Shown here: positions 1-11,552 of the stretch, one piece after another
How positions within the stretch are numbered: the first letter of the stretch is position 1
Layout: the number at the start of each line of letters is the position of its first letter
From: Epiperipatus broadwayi
Taxonomy: Eukaryota; Onychophora; Udeonychophora; Euonychophora; Peripatidae
Assembly (NCBI GenBank): GCA_028023455.1
Contig: JAQFVV010012418.1
Location: forward strand, 7,311,244 to 7,375,243
Reading direction: 5' to 3'
DNA: 64,000 nucleotides
Notes under the pieces: model-generated
Databases searched by the model: none
What the model saw: the letters and a program-made list of their open reading frames with translations, nothing else
Told to the model about the DNA's origin: nothing
Translations under genes and position numbers: made by a program

Positions 1-690
1 CACATGGACAGATATTTACATTTCCAATCTCATCATCACCCAACTCAGATAGTTTATGTAGCCAAAACTCTTTTAAATAGAGCAATTAACCTTTCAGATA
101 AGTCACATCTGAAAGAAGAAATAAATCATATTAATAGTGTTTTATTAGCAAATAGTTATAATTATAAATTTATAAAAAAAAGCCTTATTTCAAGCCCAAA
201 ATGGACAAAATAGGAAACAAAAAGATGATAAATCAGCTATTAGGATTTGTGTTCCATATGTAAAAGGAACTACAGACAGTATTGGACATATATTATAACA
301 CTATAATATAGATACAGCATTTTCTGCTCATCAAAAGACCAGCAATATAATAACCAAGCCTAAGGATTCAATCCCTCTTGAATCTCATGGTGTTTATCAA
401 ATAGTAAAGCTTCTTACATAGGTATCAATAATCACCACATCAGTTAGAAGAGATGAGCATGCTAATGCAGTTAAACAATACTGATCATCATCAGCACTCT
501 CACTCCATACTATAGGTCATAAAATTGATTTTTTTAGTACCAGGATCATATCCAGATGTGATAATCTCTATCAGTGCAAAATTAGAGAAGCCATAGAGAT
601 ACTTAAAAGGCCAGATTGTATCAATAAGCGAGATGATACATGCAAACCTCCTCCTATTTGGAAAGATTTTTTTAAAAAACATTCTTCATT
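1..690 (+). pseudogene. Penelope-like element copy 1 (RT end and GIY-YIG)
   Basis: Decayed 3' half of a Penelope-like retroelement, cut by the window edge. The frame open from base 1 reads a PLE reverse-transcriptase C-terminal region: DRYLHFQSHHHP, then LLNRAINLSDKSHLKEEI and LLANSYNYKFI. This follows the family pattern YRKpTHtdrYLhfxSxHp, RAxxL, ElxxixxxLxxNxY. After about 200 bases of broken frames, bases 410-690 resemble the GIY-YIG nuclease tail (YIGI, EHANAVKQ, LSLHTI, GHKIDF, IREAIEILKRPD). That block is nearly the same as the fragment at 17968-18210. In PLEs this protein copies RNA and nicks the target DNA. Several stops and frameshifts make this copy dead. The family call is firm; exact ends are not. 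It is joined at about 690 to a hAT fragment. Confidence 0.85.
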
Positions 691-1009
691 TAACTTTCTT
701 CACCAAATGAACTATACATATGAATCTCTTCTCTGTGAGAAATTTTTTTACAAATGATGCAATGAAAACAGCTAAAATGAAAGATCATCTTGAGAGAGTT
801 CATTCTGATAAAAATAATAAAGATCTTGATTTTTTTAAAAACTTAAAAAAAAATTGCAACTCGATCAAATATAAATTTTTTTATGAAGCTGTCTGCTATA
901 ACTAAAATTGAAGAAGGATTAAACCATTAAAAATAAATTTTGTGGAGGTCAATAAGAGGTTTCAAAGATTTTTAGGGGGTTGATAATCAAAAAAGTTTGG
1001 CGACCCCTG
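690..1009 (+). mobile_element. hAT transposon fragment with BED zinc finger and right terminal repeat
   Basis: The frame around 690-905 reads LTFFTK, a stop, then NFFTNDAMKTAKMKDHLERV and HSDKNNKDLDFFKNL. This matches the BED zinc-finger N-terminus of hAT transposases of the ZBED5/SCAND3 kind (pattern C..C..vlsNdaMKPskLxrHLexxHp..kdKxxxFF). One zinc-binding cysteine pair is not visible (SVRN where C..C is expected). The right end, GTTTGGCGACCCCTG at about 995-1009, reads on the other strand as CAGGGGTCGCCAAAC, a standard hAT terminal repeat. Most of the transposase between the finger and the right end is missing, so this is an internally deleted remnant. No matching left terminal repeat was found; the PLE fragment begins there instead. 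Confidence 0.8.
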
Positions 1010-4000
1010 ATCTAGACTGGTTTTTTTTTAGTATCTAGTTTTTGATAAATAATAATGCCCTGGAAGTTTTGAAATCTTCATTACATATTTGTATTTGACC
1101 TATATAAATGTGCACATATAATTTTTTTTATATAAAGTCACTGATGTGTTAAAAATAAGATACTGTAAATAGAATAATAATAAAGTTTATAAAATGAGAA
1201 GCTTTTTCGCTTCACTTTTTAAAATATTTTCAAATACTAAATCTAGTAGAATTTTTATCATATTGACCTCATTTTTAAAAAATATTATAACTTTAATATA
1301 TGTGTTATAAAATGTGGCAGTTCCAGAAATTACAATAAAAGAAATTGATTCTTGTTAATTAAATAAAAAATAATAATAAAAAAAATAATACATTTCTAAA
1401 ACAAGATATATAAGAGAAATTATGATGAATTTCAAAGATTTTTAAATAATAAATAAATTACAGGAATTTAAAGTGTTGACAAGATAAAATTAAAAAAGTT
1501 ATTAAAAGATGTAGAAAAATTTTCCAGGCTTTCAAAAAAAAATCCAAAGAAACTTTTAAAATTTCCTATCACAAAAACTTCGAGAATCTTTAAACAAAAT
1601 GCAGAAGAAAAGCATGTGAAAACAGAGCATTAAAGACAAAAAAAAATAGAGATAAAACAAAAGCAATCAGAGTTTTTCCTTTTCTTTATTTCTTCTCTTC
1701 TTCTTAGTACTATCATATGATGATGTCTTTCATATTTTTTTTTGTATCAATATATATAATATTTTAAATACAAGTATATTTTATATACTTGAAGACTAGA
1801 TGTAATATATGAGATTTGAACATAGAATTCCAAGCTCCCTTCATTATATGAGATAGAATGGATGGCTGAAGAGAATTTGAAAGTCTGTGTTCAAATCCCC
1901 TATATTACAATATATAATGTATGGAAATAAAGAGTTAGCAAGGAATGGTGCAAATTAATGAATGAGAACATAACAATTAAGCGAAAAAAATTAGCATCAG
2001 AAACCAATAAAAATAATAAACATAGTATCAATATACAAATAATAAGCGGCAATCAGATAGTATATCAGCGGCATGTTAATCAACAGTCACATTTTGTGAC
2101 TGGATGTAAAACAGATAAAATTTTAGTTCTAATTATTATTAAGCAAATTTGGAGCATAATATTATAAAAAAGTGGACATCAGTATTTTATACTGCATTCA
2201 CATTTATAAGTTTTAAAATGACTATAATATGAAACATATTGAAAAAATTTGAAATCATAACCATTATCAATATTCAAGACTATCTTGTTACCATGAATAT
2301 AATGACTACCATAAACTAGTTGGTATTATCATAAAACCTATAATGTAAAATGAGTGGTTATTAAAGGTGATTTTCATTACCTTAAAACCATCTAAATGAC
2401 TACTATATAGGATATATGAGCACAGACTTTCACACGGCCCACCCTATATATTACAGATATAAACACAGGTATATAATAAGCCTGTGTTGCAGTTACTAAA
2501 TGACTTCTGAATACTGGTAGTTCAGAAATAGCTTTGGAATCACAAAAATTCTAGTGATTGTGAACAAGAGAAAACATATAACTCTTAAATTATACAATTA
2601 TTAAAGAATTTTATTGGAATATCTTAAAATAATGATTAATAAATTTATTAATTAGTTAGAAGTAAAAATAATAAACAGATGAAAAGTTTGATAAAATACT
2701 CTACATTAAAAGGAAATCATTCTGATTTTGAGTACTTAAAATATCAGGCATTATTTTCATAGATTAACAAAAAGATAATAAATGATTTAACATGATTTAA
2801 ATTAGTATTATAAATATACATAAATCATAATTTATATTAAGTAAACCCACATATGTATGTGCACATTTTTGTGTAGATAATACAAAATATTCCAATCATC
2901 AATAAGCTAGTAAATATTATTTTATAGTAAATATTTTTAGACACATGATGTGGATAAGATATACATACATACATAGCATGTTATCATATAAAAATATTTC
3001 AAGCATTAATTCTTAATTTTTAAAAATGTATATACTGAATTATTTTTGCAATCTAATTACAGAAAATACAAATACATTAATTCAATCAAAAACCTGGACT
3101 AACACCTACTTGTCATTAAAATATTTATTTGATTGTATTTTTAACACAATAACATATCTTTTATAAATGATGCATTAAAATTCAAGAAAATATACCAAGA
3201 GAATCTCCCTTCTAGTAGTTTTTTTATCATTGGTCATTCAGCTCCTTTATAATTTCTTGGTTGTCATTTTTTCTCATTAATTGGATAATTTATTCATTAT
3301 TGAAAACTTATCTAATAAAACAAATTAAAGTACATGTTAATTAAATGCTTTTTCTTGTAGGAAATCAACAGAAAAGATCTTCATTAAGTGCAAATTTATA
3401 TTTGATATAATGTCAATAATAAGATATATTTTGCTCATTAGTGACTTTCTTTTGTCTGTGTTTCACACATCAATAATATATAGATTTCTTATATAAAGTA
3501 GTGTATGTAGTCTAGACTAGGCTGTTTTTCATATAAATTACTAATATGACATGCTTTGGATAGCAGATATGAGATAAATTCTGATTGTCCTCAACTCAAT
3601 TCAAATTTGATAACTTCCAAACTTCAGCACATAAAATGATGTCTATTTCACATATATTGGACTATGAAATAATGAAGACTATTTAGTTCAAACTTGATTA
3701 TTATGGAGATAAACAGAAATTCCTTCCTTCTGAAGGTGACTTTATTTAATATCAGTTAAATTGGACCCAGTATTTTTTAATAGATACAATGGAATGCAAA
3801 ACAGGATTAAGACTTTTTCTTCTTGACTAATAAAACAAGATAATAACTAAAATACCATGTCTCTGCTTTTTCATTTACACTCATGAAACAAAAATAAATG
3901 AGAAATTCCTTCTTTTAGTACTTTAAGTAAAAAAACATATTAGGATTAATTTTATAAATACATGTATCTTGAAAAAAACATCTTTGTTTAGACAAAAAGT

Positions 4001-4380
4001 TTCTTTTATTACATCAACATTTTTTATTAAAATCAAAAGTATTTGTGTTAAAAAGTCAACCTTTCATATTTAGATATTAATAAAATTATAATATTTCTAA
4101 AATATGCACACACACTATAGTTGTTTGCCATGAGATTAATCTACTCCTCTCTATATATAATTTTTAATAATTCTAATTTTAACTTAAGTCACAAACTTTC
4201 TAGCAACAATATTTGATAGAAAAAATCAACCAATTTTTTCTGATCATATGTTACTATCAATAATTGATGTCATTAGCAGCTTGAAAATTAATTGAGAACT
4301 CACCAAACATAACACACAATTTTTACTTAACTTCATTTGCAACATTATTCAATTTGATATTAAAGCTTAACATAATTTTT
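1010..4380. other. AT-rich stretch, no gene recognised
   Basis: About 3.4 kb of A/T-rich sequence with short spurious frames only. The open frames of up to 69 codons have no recognisable motif. Around 1790-1920 there is a GC-richer patch with short repeats of ATATGAGAT and AATATAT. No terminal repeats or coding signal were found. Confidence 0.5.
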
Positions 4381-4382
4381 TA

Positions 4383-5000
4383 ATATATATATATATATGA
4401 ATCATAGTGTTGGAAACACTCAACACTGACACTAGAGCATATACCATATATGTTTGAGTGCTGTTGCTTATTTAATTATACATTTAGATATTGATTTATT
4501 AGAAAGATTTGAATATAAATTTATCACTTGCAGTCTTCTTGGTGATACTCACTTGTAGGCTTCTTGGTGGTACTGCAGCATCATCTAGTGGCCACTGTAC
4601 ACATCACTGAATACTACCCTTTTATTATTATTTTATTATCAAATTGGTCAATTTAATATTAAAAACATAAAAAATAAATACTAATATATTTGTGAGGTGG
4701 ATTAGCGGTATTCTAAGAAACTGATGATACATGTATTGACTGATCTTTTTTTTACATAAATAGAAAACTAAAAATGTTTTCAGAGCTGTGATTGGAGCTT
4801 ACATCAACTCAATTAATTTACATATATTCTTGAGTGCTGTTGTTTATTTAGAATTTTTTTTTTTGCCAATTTTTGAATATTAAATGAGTTTCATGTAAAT
4901 GTTTTATTCAGTGTTTAACTACATTGAACTAAGCTGATTATTTTGATTATTAACATTTTATTATCAAGTTGGTCAACTTTATGTTAGTAATAAAAGAAAT
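4383..5000. repeat. Degenerate direct repeat pair, partly dispersed
   Basis: The phrase GAGTGCTGTTG followed by TTATTTA occurs at about 4456 and 4832. The phrase TTTTATTATCAA(A/G)TTGGTCAA occurs at about 4630 and 4960. The two blocks therefore form a diverged direct repeat with unit about 320-380 bp. A related stretch, GATTTGAACTTACATCAA then ATTTACATATA, lies at about 8367-8405 and corresponds to 4790-4825 here. That makes it a dispersed family rather than a local duplication. The left edge is a (TA)n tract followed by a small hairpin, AGTGTTG/CAACACT. No coding capacity is seen. Confidence 0.5.
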
Positions 5001-5124
5001 GCCACTGTATTTTCATGGGTCTTGATAGCCCTGAAGGCAAATTATAAATACTTTTGGTAATAATAGTAATGTTATAATAGAAACTTAATATATATGAATA
5101 ATATAAACTTCTATACATAGAAAG

Positions 5125-6460
5125 AAAACATTTTTGGGATTATTAAATAGTTGATTATCAGATATTGATAATCATAGTAAAATAAATATTATTAATAATA
5201 AAATTCTCAGAGCAATTAAATTATATTCAAATGATGATTTGTTTAAAAATGAGATTAATATGATAAATCATGAGTGTTTTATAAATGATTATCCTAGAGA
5301 TATAATTAAAGGTTTATTTTCTAATAAAATATTGATAAAATAAAGAATAGAATAAGATTAAATAATAATAGTAATAAAAGTAATTTATATTAGTTTCAAT
5401 ATATCAAAAGATTTATTTGTCAAAGTTAGAAAATAATTTAAAATGTTTAATAAAAATATAATGTTTTCATTTATTCTGTTTATAAAAAGAAAAAAATGTT
5501 TAAGTTTTTTAATTAATAATAATAGGAAATGTAATAATTTAGAGATTATTAATTCAGTTTACATAATAAAATGTTTGAATTGCATTATAAATAATATAGA
5601 GATGTCCTATGTTGGGACTACAAAAAATAAATTAGAAATTAAATTAAAACAGCATTTAAGTCATCAAAATTCAGCTATTCATAATCCTATGAATAAATTT
5701 AAGCATAAAGATTTTGAAATAAATCCTTTAGAACAGTGGTCTTCAACCTTTTCACACCTGCAGACCAGTAAAAATAAGGATAAGGTTCCATGGACCAGCA
5801 AAAATAAGGATAAGATTTCGCAGACCGGCCAAAGTCTAGATAAATTTTCTTAAAGATAAGCATAATTGTTATAACTGATCAAAACAACAATGTTAAATAT
5901 ATAAGATAAAGTTTTATATATATATGGAGTTTATATAATAAAAAACTTTTTTTAAATTTTTTTTAGAAAAGTAATAAAAAACTTAATTCTAACCCCCCTC
6001 CCAATAAACATCTGTGATAACTAAAAAAACAAATTAATTTATGAATGATTGATTAGATTTTGTTTTTGTTCTGTTTTCTTTTTTTTTTAATTGGGTAAAA
6101 ATGAGATGAAAAAATAAATAAAAATTGGCTATATTAATTAAAAGTTTAAACTCTTATTATTTATTATTACAAACTTTTTACTGCCCGTCTAGCACGTGGA
6201 CCTGCAGAAAAGTTCCGTGTCCCAGCACTGGGCTGTGGACCAAGGGTTGAAGAACACTGCTTTAGAATATATAATGTCATACCATGAAAGAATAATAAAG
6301 GAATTTACATTAGTGAAATTAAACCTGAATTAAATAGAATGTTAATTAAAAAGAAAATAATAGATTTGTTAATTAAATGTTTTTAGGGTATTTTGGATGG
6401 GTATATAAATGTAAAAAAAAATGATAAAGTTTTGAGATTGTTTGCAATAGAAAAAGTGTT
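5125..6460 (+). pseudogene. Penelope-like element copy 2, interrupted by a hAT insertion
   Basis: A PLE remnant of a lineage different from the other copies here. Bases about 5195-5320 encode KILRAIKLYSNDDLFKNEI then INDYPRDIIKGLF, the C-terminal RT segment. A 136-codon frame from 5443 encodes a GIY-YIG nuclease: IIKCLNC, then YVGTTKNKLEIKLKQHLSH. This matches the KixCxxCxxxYiGxTxxxLxxRlxxH layout of PLE endonucleases. At 5733 it is split by a hAT element. The nuclease resumes after 6260 with GIYISEIKPELNRM, matching the family's closing motif. The final 35 residues of the annotated open frame are hAT sequence, not PLE. Frameshifts between the RT and nuclease parts show that it is dead. Confidence 0.8.
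5734..6259. mobile_element. Non-autonomous hAT element with 8-bp target duplication
   Basis: A 526-bp element with ends CAGTGGTCTTCAACC (left) and GGTTGAAGAACACTG (right), which pair as inverted repeats with one mismatch in 15. It is flanked on both sides by CTTTAGAA (5726-5733 and 6260-6267), the 8-bp duplication typical of the hAT superfamily. The left end continues with three phased copies of a short unit, CAGACC(A/G)GxxAAAAxTAxxGATAA(G/A), at about 5760, 5790 and 5820. The sequence resembles the widespread CAGTGGTTCTCAACC-type hAT ends. There is no transposase, so it would have needed an outside enzyme. Removing it and one target copy restores the PLE nuclease reading. Confidence 0.92.
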
Positions 6461-6979
6461 GAGGTAAAGATAATTTTTTAATATTGTTTAATGTTTTTGG
6501 ATTTGTTTGGAATATGTATTTTATATTTATTATTATATATTTGTATTTTTTTAGTGTTCCTTGAAAAAGACTATATTATGAAATAATCAAAATGTTGGTG
6601 TTATTTTATGTTTATAATAGTCATATAAAAAACAAGTTTTAAAAAGAAGTTTGGTGTATTCATTTATATATATATATGGTAAATTATGAACTATATTTGA
6701 AAAGAAAAACTGTGTAGATATTTTAAAATTCATTGATTTTTCCAAAATGTATGTACTCTACAGAGAAATTGAGTAATTTTTATGTAATATAACAAAATAC
6801 ATAATAATAATAATAGAAAACTATTCAGGAAAGTTAAAATTTTAATAAAAATAATATCTAAGCACTGCGTTAGACCTGATCTTCATAATCATAGAACTAT
6901 AATAAAATAAAATATATACATTAAAATTAAATATGTCATTTAAATAAACAAATCACCAACTCTGTTCCACATATAAATA
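6461..6979. other. AT-rich spacer, nothing recognised
   Basis: About 500 bases with a short (TA)n tract near 6665 and no coding signal. It may hold the untranslated tail of PLE copy 2, but no tail like those of the other copies is visible. Confidence 0.4.
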
Positions 6980-7996
6980 CACCTGGGTCTGTTTTTATGC
7001 GGACTTATTTAACATGATTTTGAAGTTACGCGATTTTGAAATTCACCGGAAGTCGAAATCCGATAATGCGCTATTACTTTAAATAATAAATTTCGCGCAC
7101 TTACGCTATATTGAAAGTAATAGCACATTATTGGAATTTGACTTTCATCTTAGTAATTTCAATATTTTCAGTGCTTTATAATAGTAAGATATTATGCAAT
7201 AATGAAATTAAAATCATGATTTCCACATTTTATGTATACACACATTAAATTTTACAAGATTATAATGTAAATTTGTTCAAACATTGTGCGTGTTAATTTT
7301 GCATTTTAAGATCACATTCTGTTTTTGCTTTTTTAAAAAAAACGTAATCAATTATTAATCATTTAGTGTTTAGCAAGTTTATTTTTAAAAGGTGAGTAAT
7401 AGCAGTGAAACGAAATTTGATTTTTAAACGGAATTGAAAATTAAAGACAAAAATAAGAATTTAATTTTTAGTTGTTAGTTTTAATTAAATTTTTCCCAGC
7501 AGTGGTGAATAAATGTCTTTTTATTATCGTAAGTCTAAGTTCATAAACAATTAATAAAATCATCGTCTCAAAGATTAATTACGTTGTCACCAGAAATCCA
7601 TTGACTCAACATGAGTGTGAAGTTAGCGCTAGTTGTATTTCCTCAGTTTGCAAACGAATGTGTTTTTTGGCAAATATCGATAATAATTAAGACGTGTATA
7701 AAAAAAATGTAAATTATGCATAAAAATATATTATTTTGAATAAAATTAAATATTACAGTTTAAAAAAAGTTTGTCTTGTATCAATTTTTTTCAAATTTGA
7801 AATTTTTTATTAGTCATATTTTATTTCCTTATTTTTTTTTTGCGCGAATTTTAAAGTAATTTTACGTTGGTGCTTTGCTTTTACGCGAATTTTGAAAAAT
7901 TACAGACCGCACCCCCCCTTTTTCAATGTAAGTTACATCTATTTTTGCGCGTGTTTTCTGAGGAACCTATCTATCGCGTAAAACAAGACCCAGGTG
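6980..7996. mobile_element. pogo/Tigger-like transposon, copy 1 (non-autonomous)
   Basis: A 1,017-bp element bounded by CACCTGGGTCTGTTTTTATG on the left and, read on the minus strand, CACCTGGGTCTTGTTTTACG on the right. Both ends are flanked by TA, the target duplicated by the Tc1/mariner/pogo group. The subterminal sequence has CG-bearing phrases such as CGCGTAAAA and GAGGAACCTA, reminiscent of Tigger elements. It shares both ends and most of its interior with the copy at 11553-12734, in the opposite orientation. It lacks the stretch that in copy 2 reads as a transposase C-terminus. No usable frame remains. Confidence 0.85.
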
Positions 7997-7998
7997 TA

Positions 7999-9400
7999 TC
8001 CATACCTTTATAAATAATACACAGACTAAAAAATTTTAAAATAAATAAATACAAATTCACCAAGCGCTTTTGAGTCTGTATATCAGATTCATAGCAATTA
8101 ATTAAAATTGAACGGTTAATATTCCAGAGCATGCTCAATTGGACACTTGTATTACCTTATTAATGATGTCATTAGACTTAGCAATAAACCAAGCCTCTTT
8201 TAACATTCTCTTCCTATCATTAGGCTCATTGTATTTACATGACAATACAAGGCTTAGATATTATTTTTATTAAAATTTTAAACTTTCCTAAATAGTTTTC
8301 CATTATTATATTCAAAATAAGAAAATAAAATATTTTATTAGAATAAATAATGTTTCCAATAATGTGATTTGAACTTACATCAATTAAATTTATTTACATA
8401 TACTTTTTTGCACAATTGTTTATGTAATTACATGTATATGGTCCATGTTTCAATATTTTTTGTATAGCAGCTGCAATTTGAAACTAATAACTACAATTTT
8501 TAAAATAATAAATGTTCTAGTTGTTTAATAACTTAAATATACATTTTTAATTCTGTAGATTCCAGTTATATGTTTTTTCTTATTATTTACTTATTCCGAC
8601 TTTTTTTTTCTGTCTTGATTTATTAGTATATCGCATGACTAGTAATTGAAATCTTGGAATTTCCTAATCTTAGTTCTCATGGTTCTGGGATTAAGTAAAT
8701 CATTCAGAACAACAATTGCAAGGAAGCTTTAGGTAGACTATAAATCTATAGTTATCTTCTTTATTTAAAATTAACAAGTTCTTTAGAAAAATCTATTTAA
8801 AAAAAAAAAATTTGTTTTAGGCATATGCAAATAAATAAATGGACAGAATTTTAAACAAAAAATGCTCGCCCTGTTAATAGGGAAAAATATCAATTTTCAT
8901 TTCATAATAATGTTGACTTATTTTAGATTTTTAAAATATATTTTATAAAAAAAATATTAAGTTATATACCAAAATGTTTGCAACAATAAGACAACAAAAA
9001 ACAAAACAACAGCAAAGAAGAATAAAATAAATCAAAGTAATCATAATTATAAAAGTATGTACTAATATAAATTTTACCCCTCCCCCCTCAAAAAATTGAA
9101 AGTTTCTGTTTAATTAAATTATTACATGCTAAATAAATAAGCCATTAGAAAAAATGTAGATAATCCCAAGATGCAATTATGCTTTACTAATATAGTCAGT
9201 TGGTTCTAAACACTATATCTTCACAAACGTCTTTAATAATTATATAACCACAATCTTTTGTATAACTTAATCCAATGATGATGAAAATAATTGCAAAATA
9301 GGATGTCCTATGCAAAGTAATATAATTTAGATATTCATAAATATTTTAAAGAGCTAGTATGTCTTATTTGCAAATTATGATATAAAATGCCACAGTGTAT
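7999..9400. other. AT-rich spacer with a dispersed repeat fragment
   Basis: No gene seen. About 8367-8405 repeats the block found at 4790-4825 (TTACATCAA then ATTTACATATA). The rest is low-complexity A/T with no terminal repeats recognised. Confidence 0.4.
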
Positions 9401-9429
9401 TTTATACATTTGTAGAAAACTTTCATAAC

Positions 9430-10130
9430 CAATTTTAACTTTGGAAATAACCAGAAGGAAGTAAATCAAAAGAGTAGGGTGGATGCTCAAGCACAACAAT
9501 GCCTTTTTGGAAAGAAATTAGTCAGCATGTTATAGTGCTCAGAAGCCTTGATTGCAGTATTCAAGTCACTTGCACCAAATTTTGAGTCACAAACAATTAA
9601 AAATCTAAAGTATACTTAGCATTTACTGTCTAACCTTTAGGAATGTATTCATGGTGAATACCATGAGTAAGGTTTAAATTCAACTTCTTTGTATTCACAA
9701 TTTTTTTGGTTTTTCTTCTTCTGTAATTTTCATTTTGAACTTTGGCCCTTGATTGATGACTCATATTGAAAACTCCTTATCTCAACATCTGTTATGATGT
9801 TTGACAAAAATTCTAGCTCTGCAGCCGTGTTTTTTTGCATGTCTCTGCAAGCCTTATTCTGATATCTATACAGCACTTGTCAACAAGTGAGGCAAAAAGT
9901 ATGCACACATGTTTTTTTTTTCAAATCTTTCATTAAAATATAATGAACAGTGTTTTCAGAAATGTCAGTGAGTTTTTCAATGAATCTGACAGACACTGAG
10001 TTACCAATTGTTTATGATGGGTCTAGCTATGAATCATCTTCAGTGCTCTTCCCATCATCACAGAATTGTGCAAACCACTTGAAAACATTTTTGCAGTTGC
10101 CATACATAGCTTAAATCATTTAAAATATTT
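9430..10130 (-). pseudogene. mariner-like transposase, heavily decayed
   Basis: On the minus strand, 10030-10100 reads KNVFKWFAQFCDDGKSTEDD, matching the second helix-turn-helix and linker of mariner transposases (WFxxFrxGrxsxeDxxR). Next come DISENTVHYIL (pattern LgiSxgxvxxIL), NTFLKGxTVNAKYT near 9620-9660 (pattern vpxGxTVNaxyY), and HPPYSFDLLPSGYF near 9446-9500 (pattern HPPYSPDLAPSDYhlF). The order fits a single transposase of about 330 residues. Stops and frameshifts interrupt it, the LHDNARPH block is not readable and the last catalytic region is altered (SGY for SDY). The enzyme would have cut and joined transposon ends at TA. Terminal repeats were not located. Confidence 0.85.
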
Positions 10131-11550
10131 CAGTAACAGTTTTACCCAATTTAAAACAAAATTTTAATGTTAGCACATTCTGTCATAGGTTTTTTACAAA
10201 AACATTGTCACATTTCTTGTTATAAATCATAATCCAAATTTGCGGGCCTCTTAAAATTTGTATGGAGAATAACTAAAACATGTCACTATGTGACACATGT
10301 GTTGATTCCAAGATAGTGTTGCAGACATCTTGGAAAGAGAATCAGTCACATTTTCACTTATGTATGTGTGGAAAAGGCAACTATTAAGATAAAACCCTTA
10401 AATGATTGTGATTTATAATAAAAAATATATAGAACTTAGCTAAATTTAAAACTTGTAAACTAAATTTAAAATCCATACATAGTCTAATAATAATATAAAA
10501 ATTCCCAGTGTAATCAATTATTAATAGAATTGATATATTTATCTAAAATAGTGGTAATTGATATTAAAACTTAATAGAGATTGTAAGTTTGAAGATTAAG
10601 TTGTGATAAAGTACAATGATTAAATAATCAGTGACGTTGAAAATATTTGAGAGAATATAATGACCTCGGCTAATTGATAATGCTTCTCTAGTAGAAATAC
10701 ATCATTGAGGTCACTTATCCACTTTTCCAATTTTTAAAAATCTTTTGTTTGCTAGCATAATAACTTAAACAAAATTTTTTCTTCATATGCAAGAAATTAG
10801 AATTAAAATAATATCATGCATGTGTATAGTTATAAAAAATAATATAGTGATCTCTAGCCTAATAAATAATTATTAATAAAAGTGATATATTTATTTTTAA
10901 AAAAGCTAATCCTTATTATGGTCGTGCAGGAATTATATTCCTATAGATTAAATTAGAACTATATATATATAATGAACCATCTGTGATTAGCCATAAAATA
11001 GGCATTATCATATTTGAAAAAAATTATTGTCATGATTTTACATATCAGTAAATGTTTAAAATCATCAAGTGATGTTTATCCTAATTTTGGAGTTATTATA
11101 GATACACCTGACAAATTAATATTCATGATTTATTTTCTTTTTTTAAAAAAAAAATAATGCAGTAAGTAATTTACTGCATTGAAATTAATATCTTACTATA
11201 AAATTATTCATAAATTTAAAGTTATATATTTTGTTATAGTTTACAGTAATTTTGTCTATTTATATATTTAAACAACAAGAGGTTTAGATATATAAATAAC
11301 AAATTATATTTTCATGTATGTATAAATATATATGTGTGTGTTTAGATTGTTGTGTAATTTTAAAATCACTTATTTTGATATAGCGTATTTAAAAATATAT
11401 TATTTGTAATGATTTTTTTAAACAAATAAATATACTTTATATTCTGATTTGTAATTTATTAAGAAAAAATTAAAAATTATTGTTAGTAATTTTTTTATGT
11501 TAAAATATTTTTCTTTTAAAATTAAGGGAAACATTTTGCTAGGAATGCTG
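10131..11550. other. AT-rich spacer, small hairpin only
   Basis: The 5' end of the mariner remnant may extend to about 10340. Beyond that no gene is recognised. A perfect short hairpin, AATGCAGTAA/TTACTGCATT, lies at about 11156-11180 after an A-rich run. Confidence 0.4.
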
Positions 11551-11552
11551 TA

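Noticed and set aside
7021-7120. CG-bearing sequence as a CpG-island promoter
   Set aside because: These CG sites belong to the subterminal region of the Tigger-like element and recur, decayed, in copy 2.
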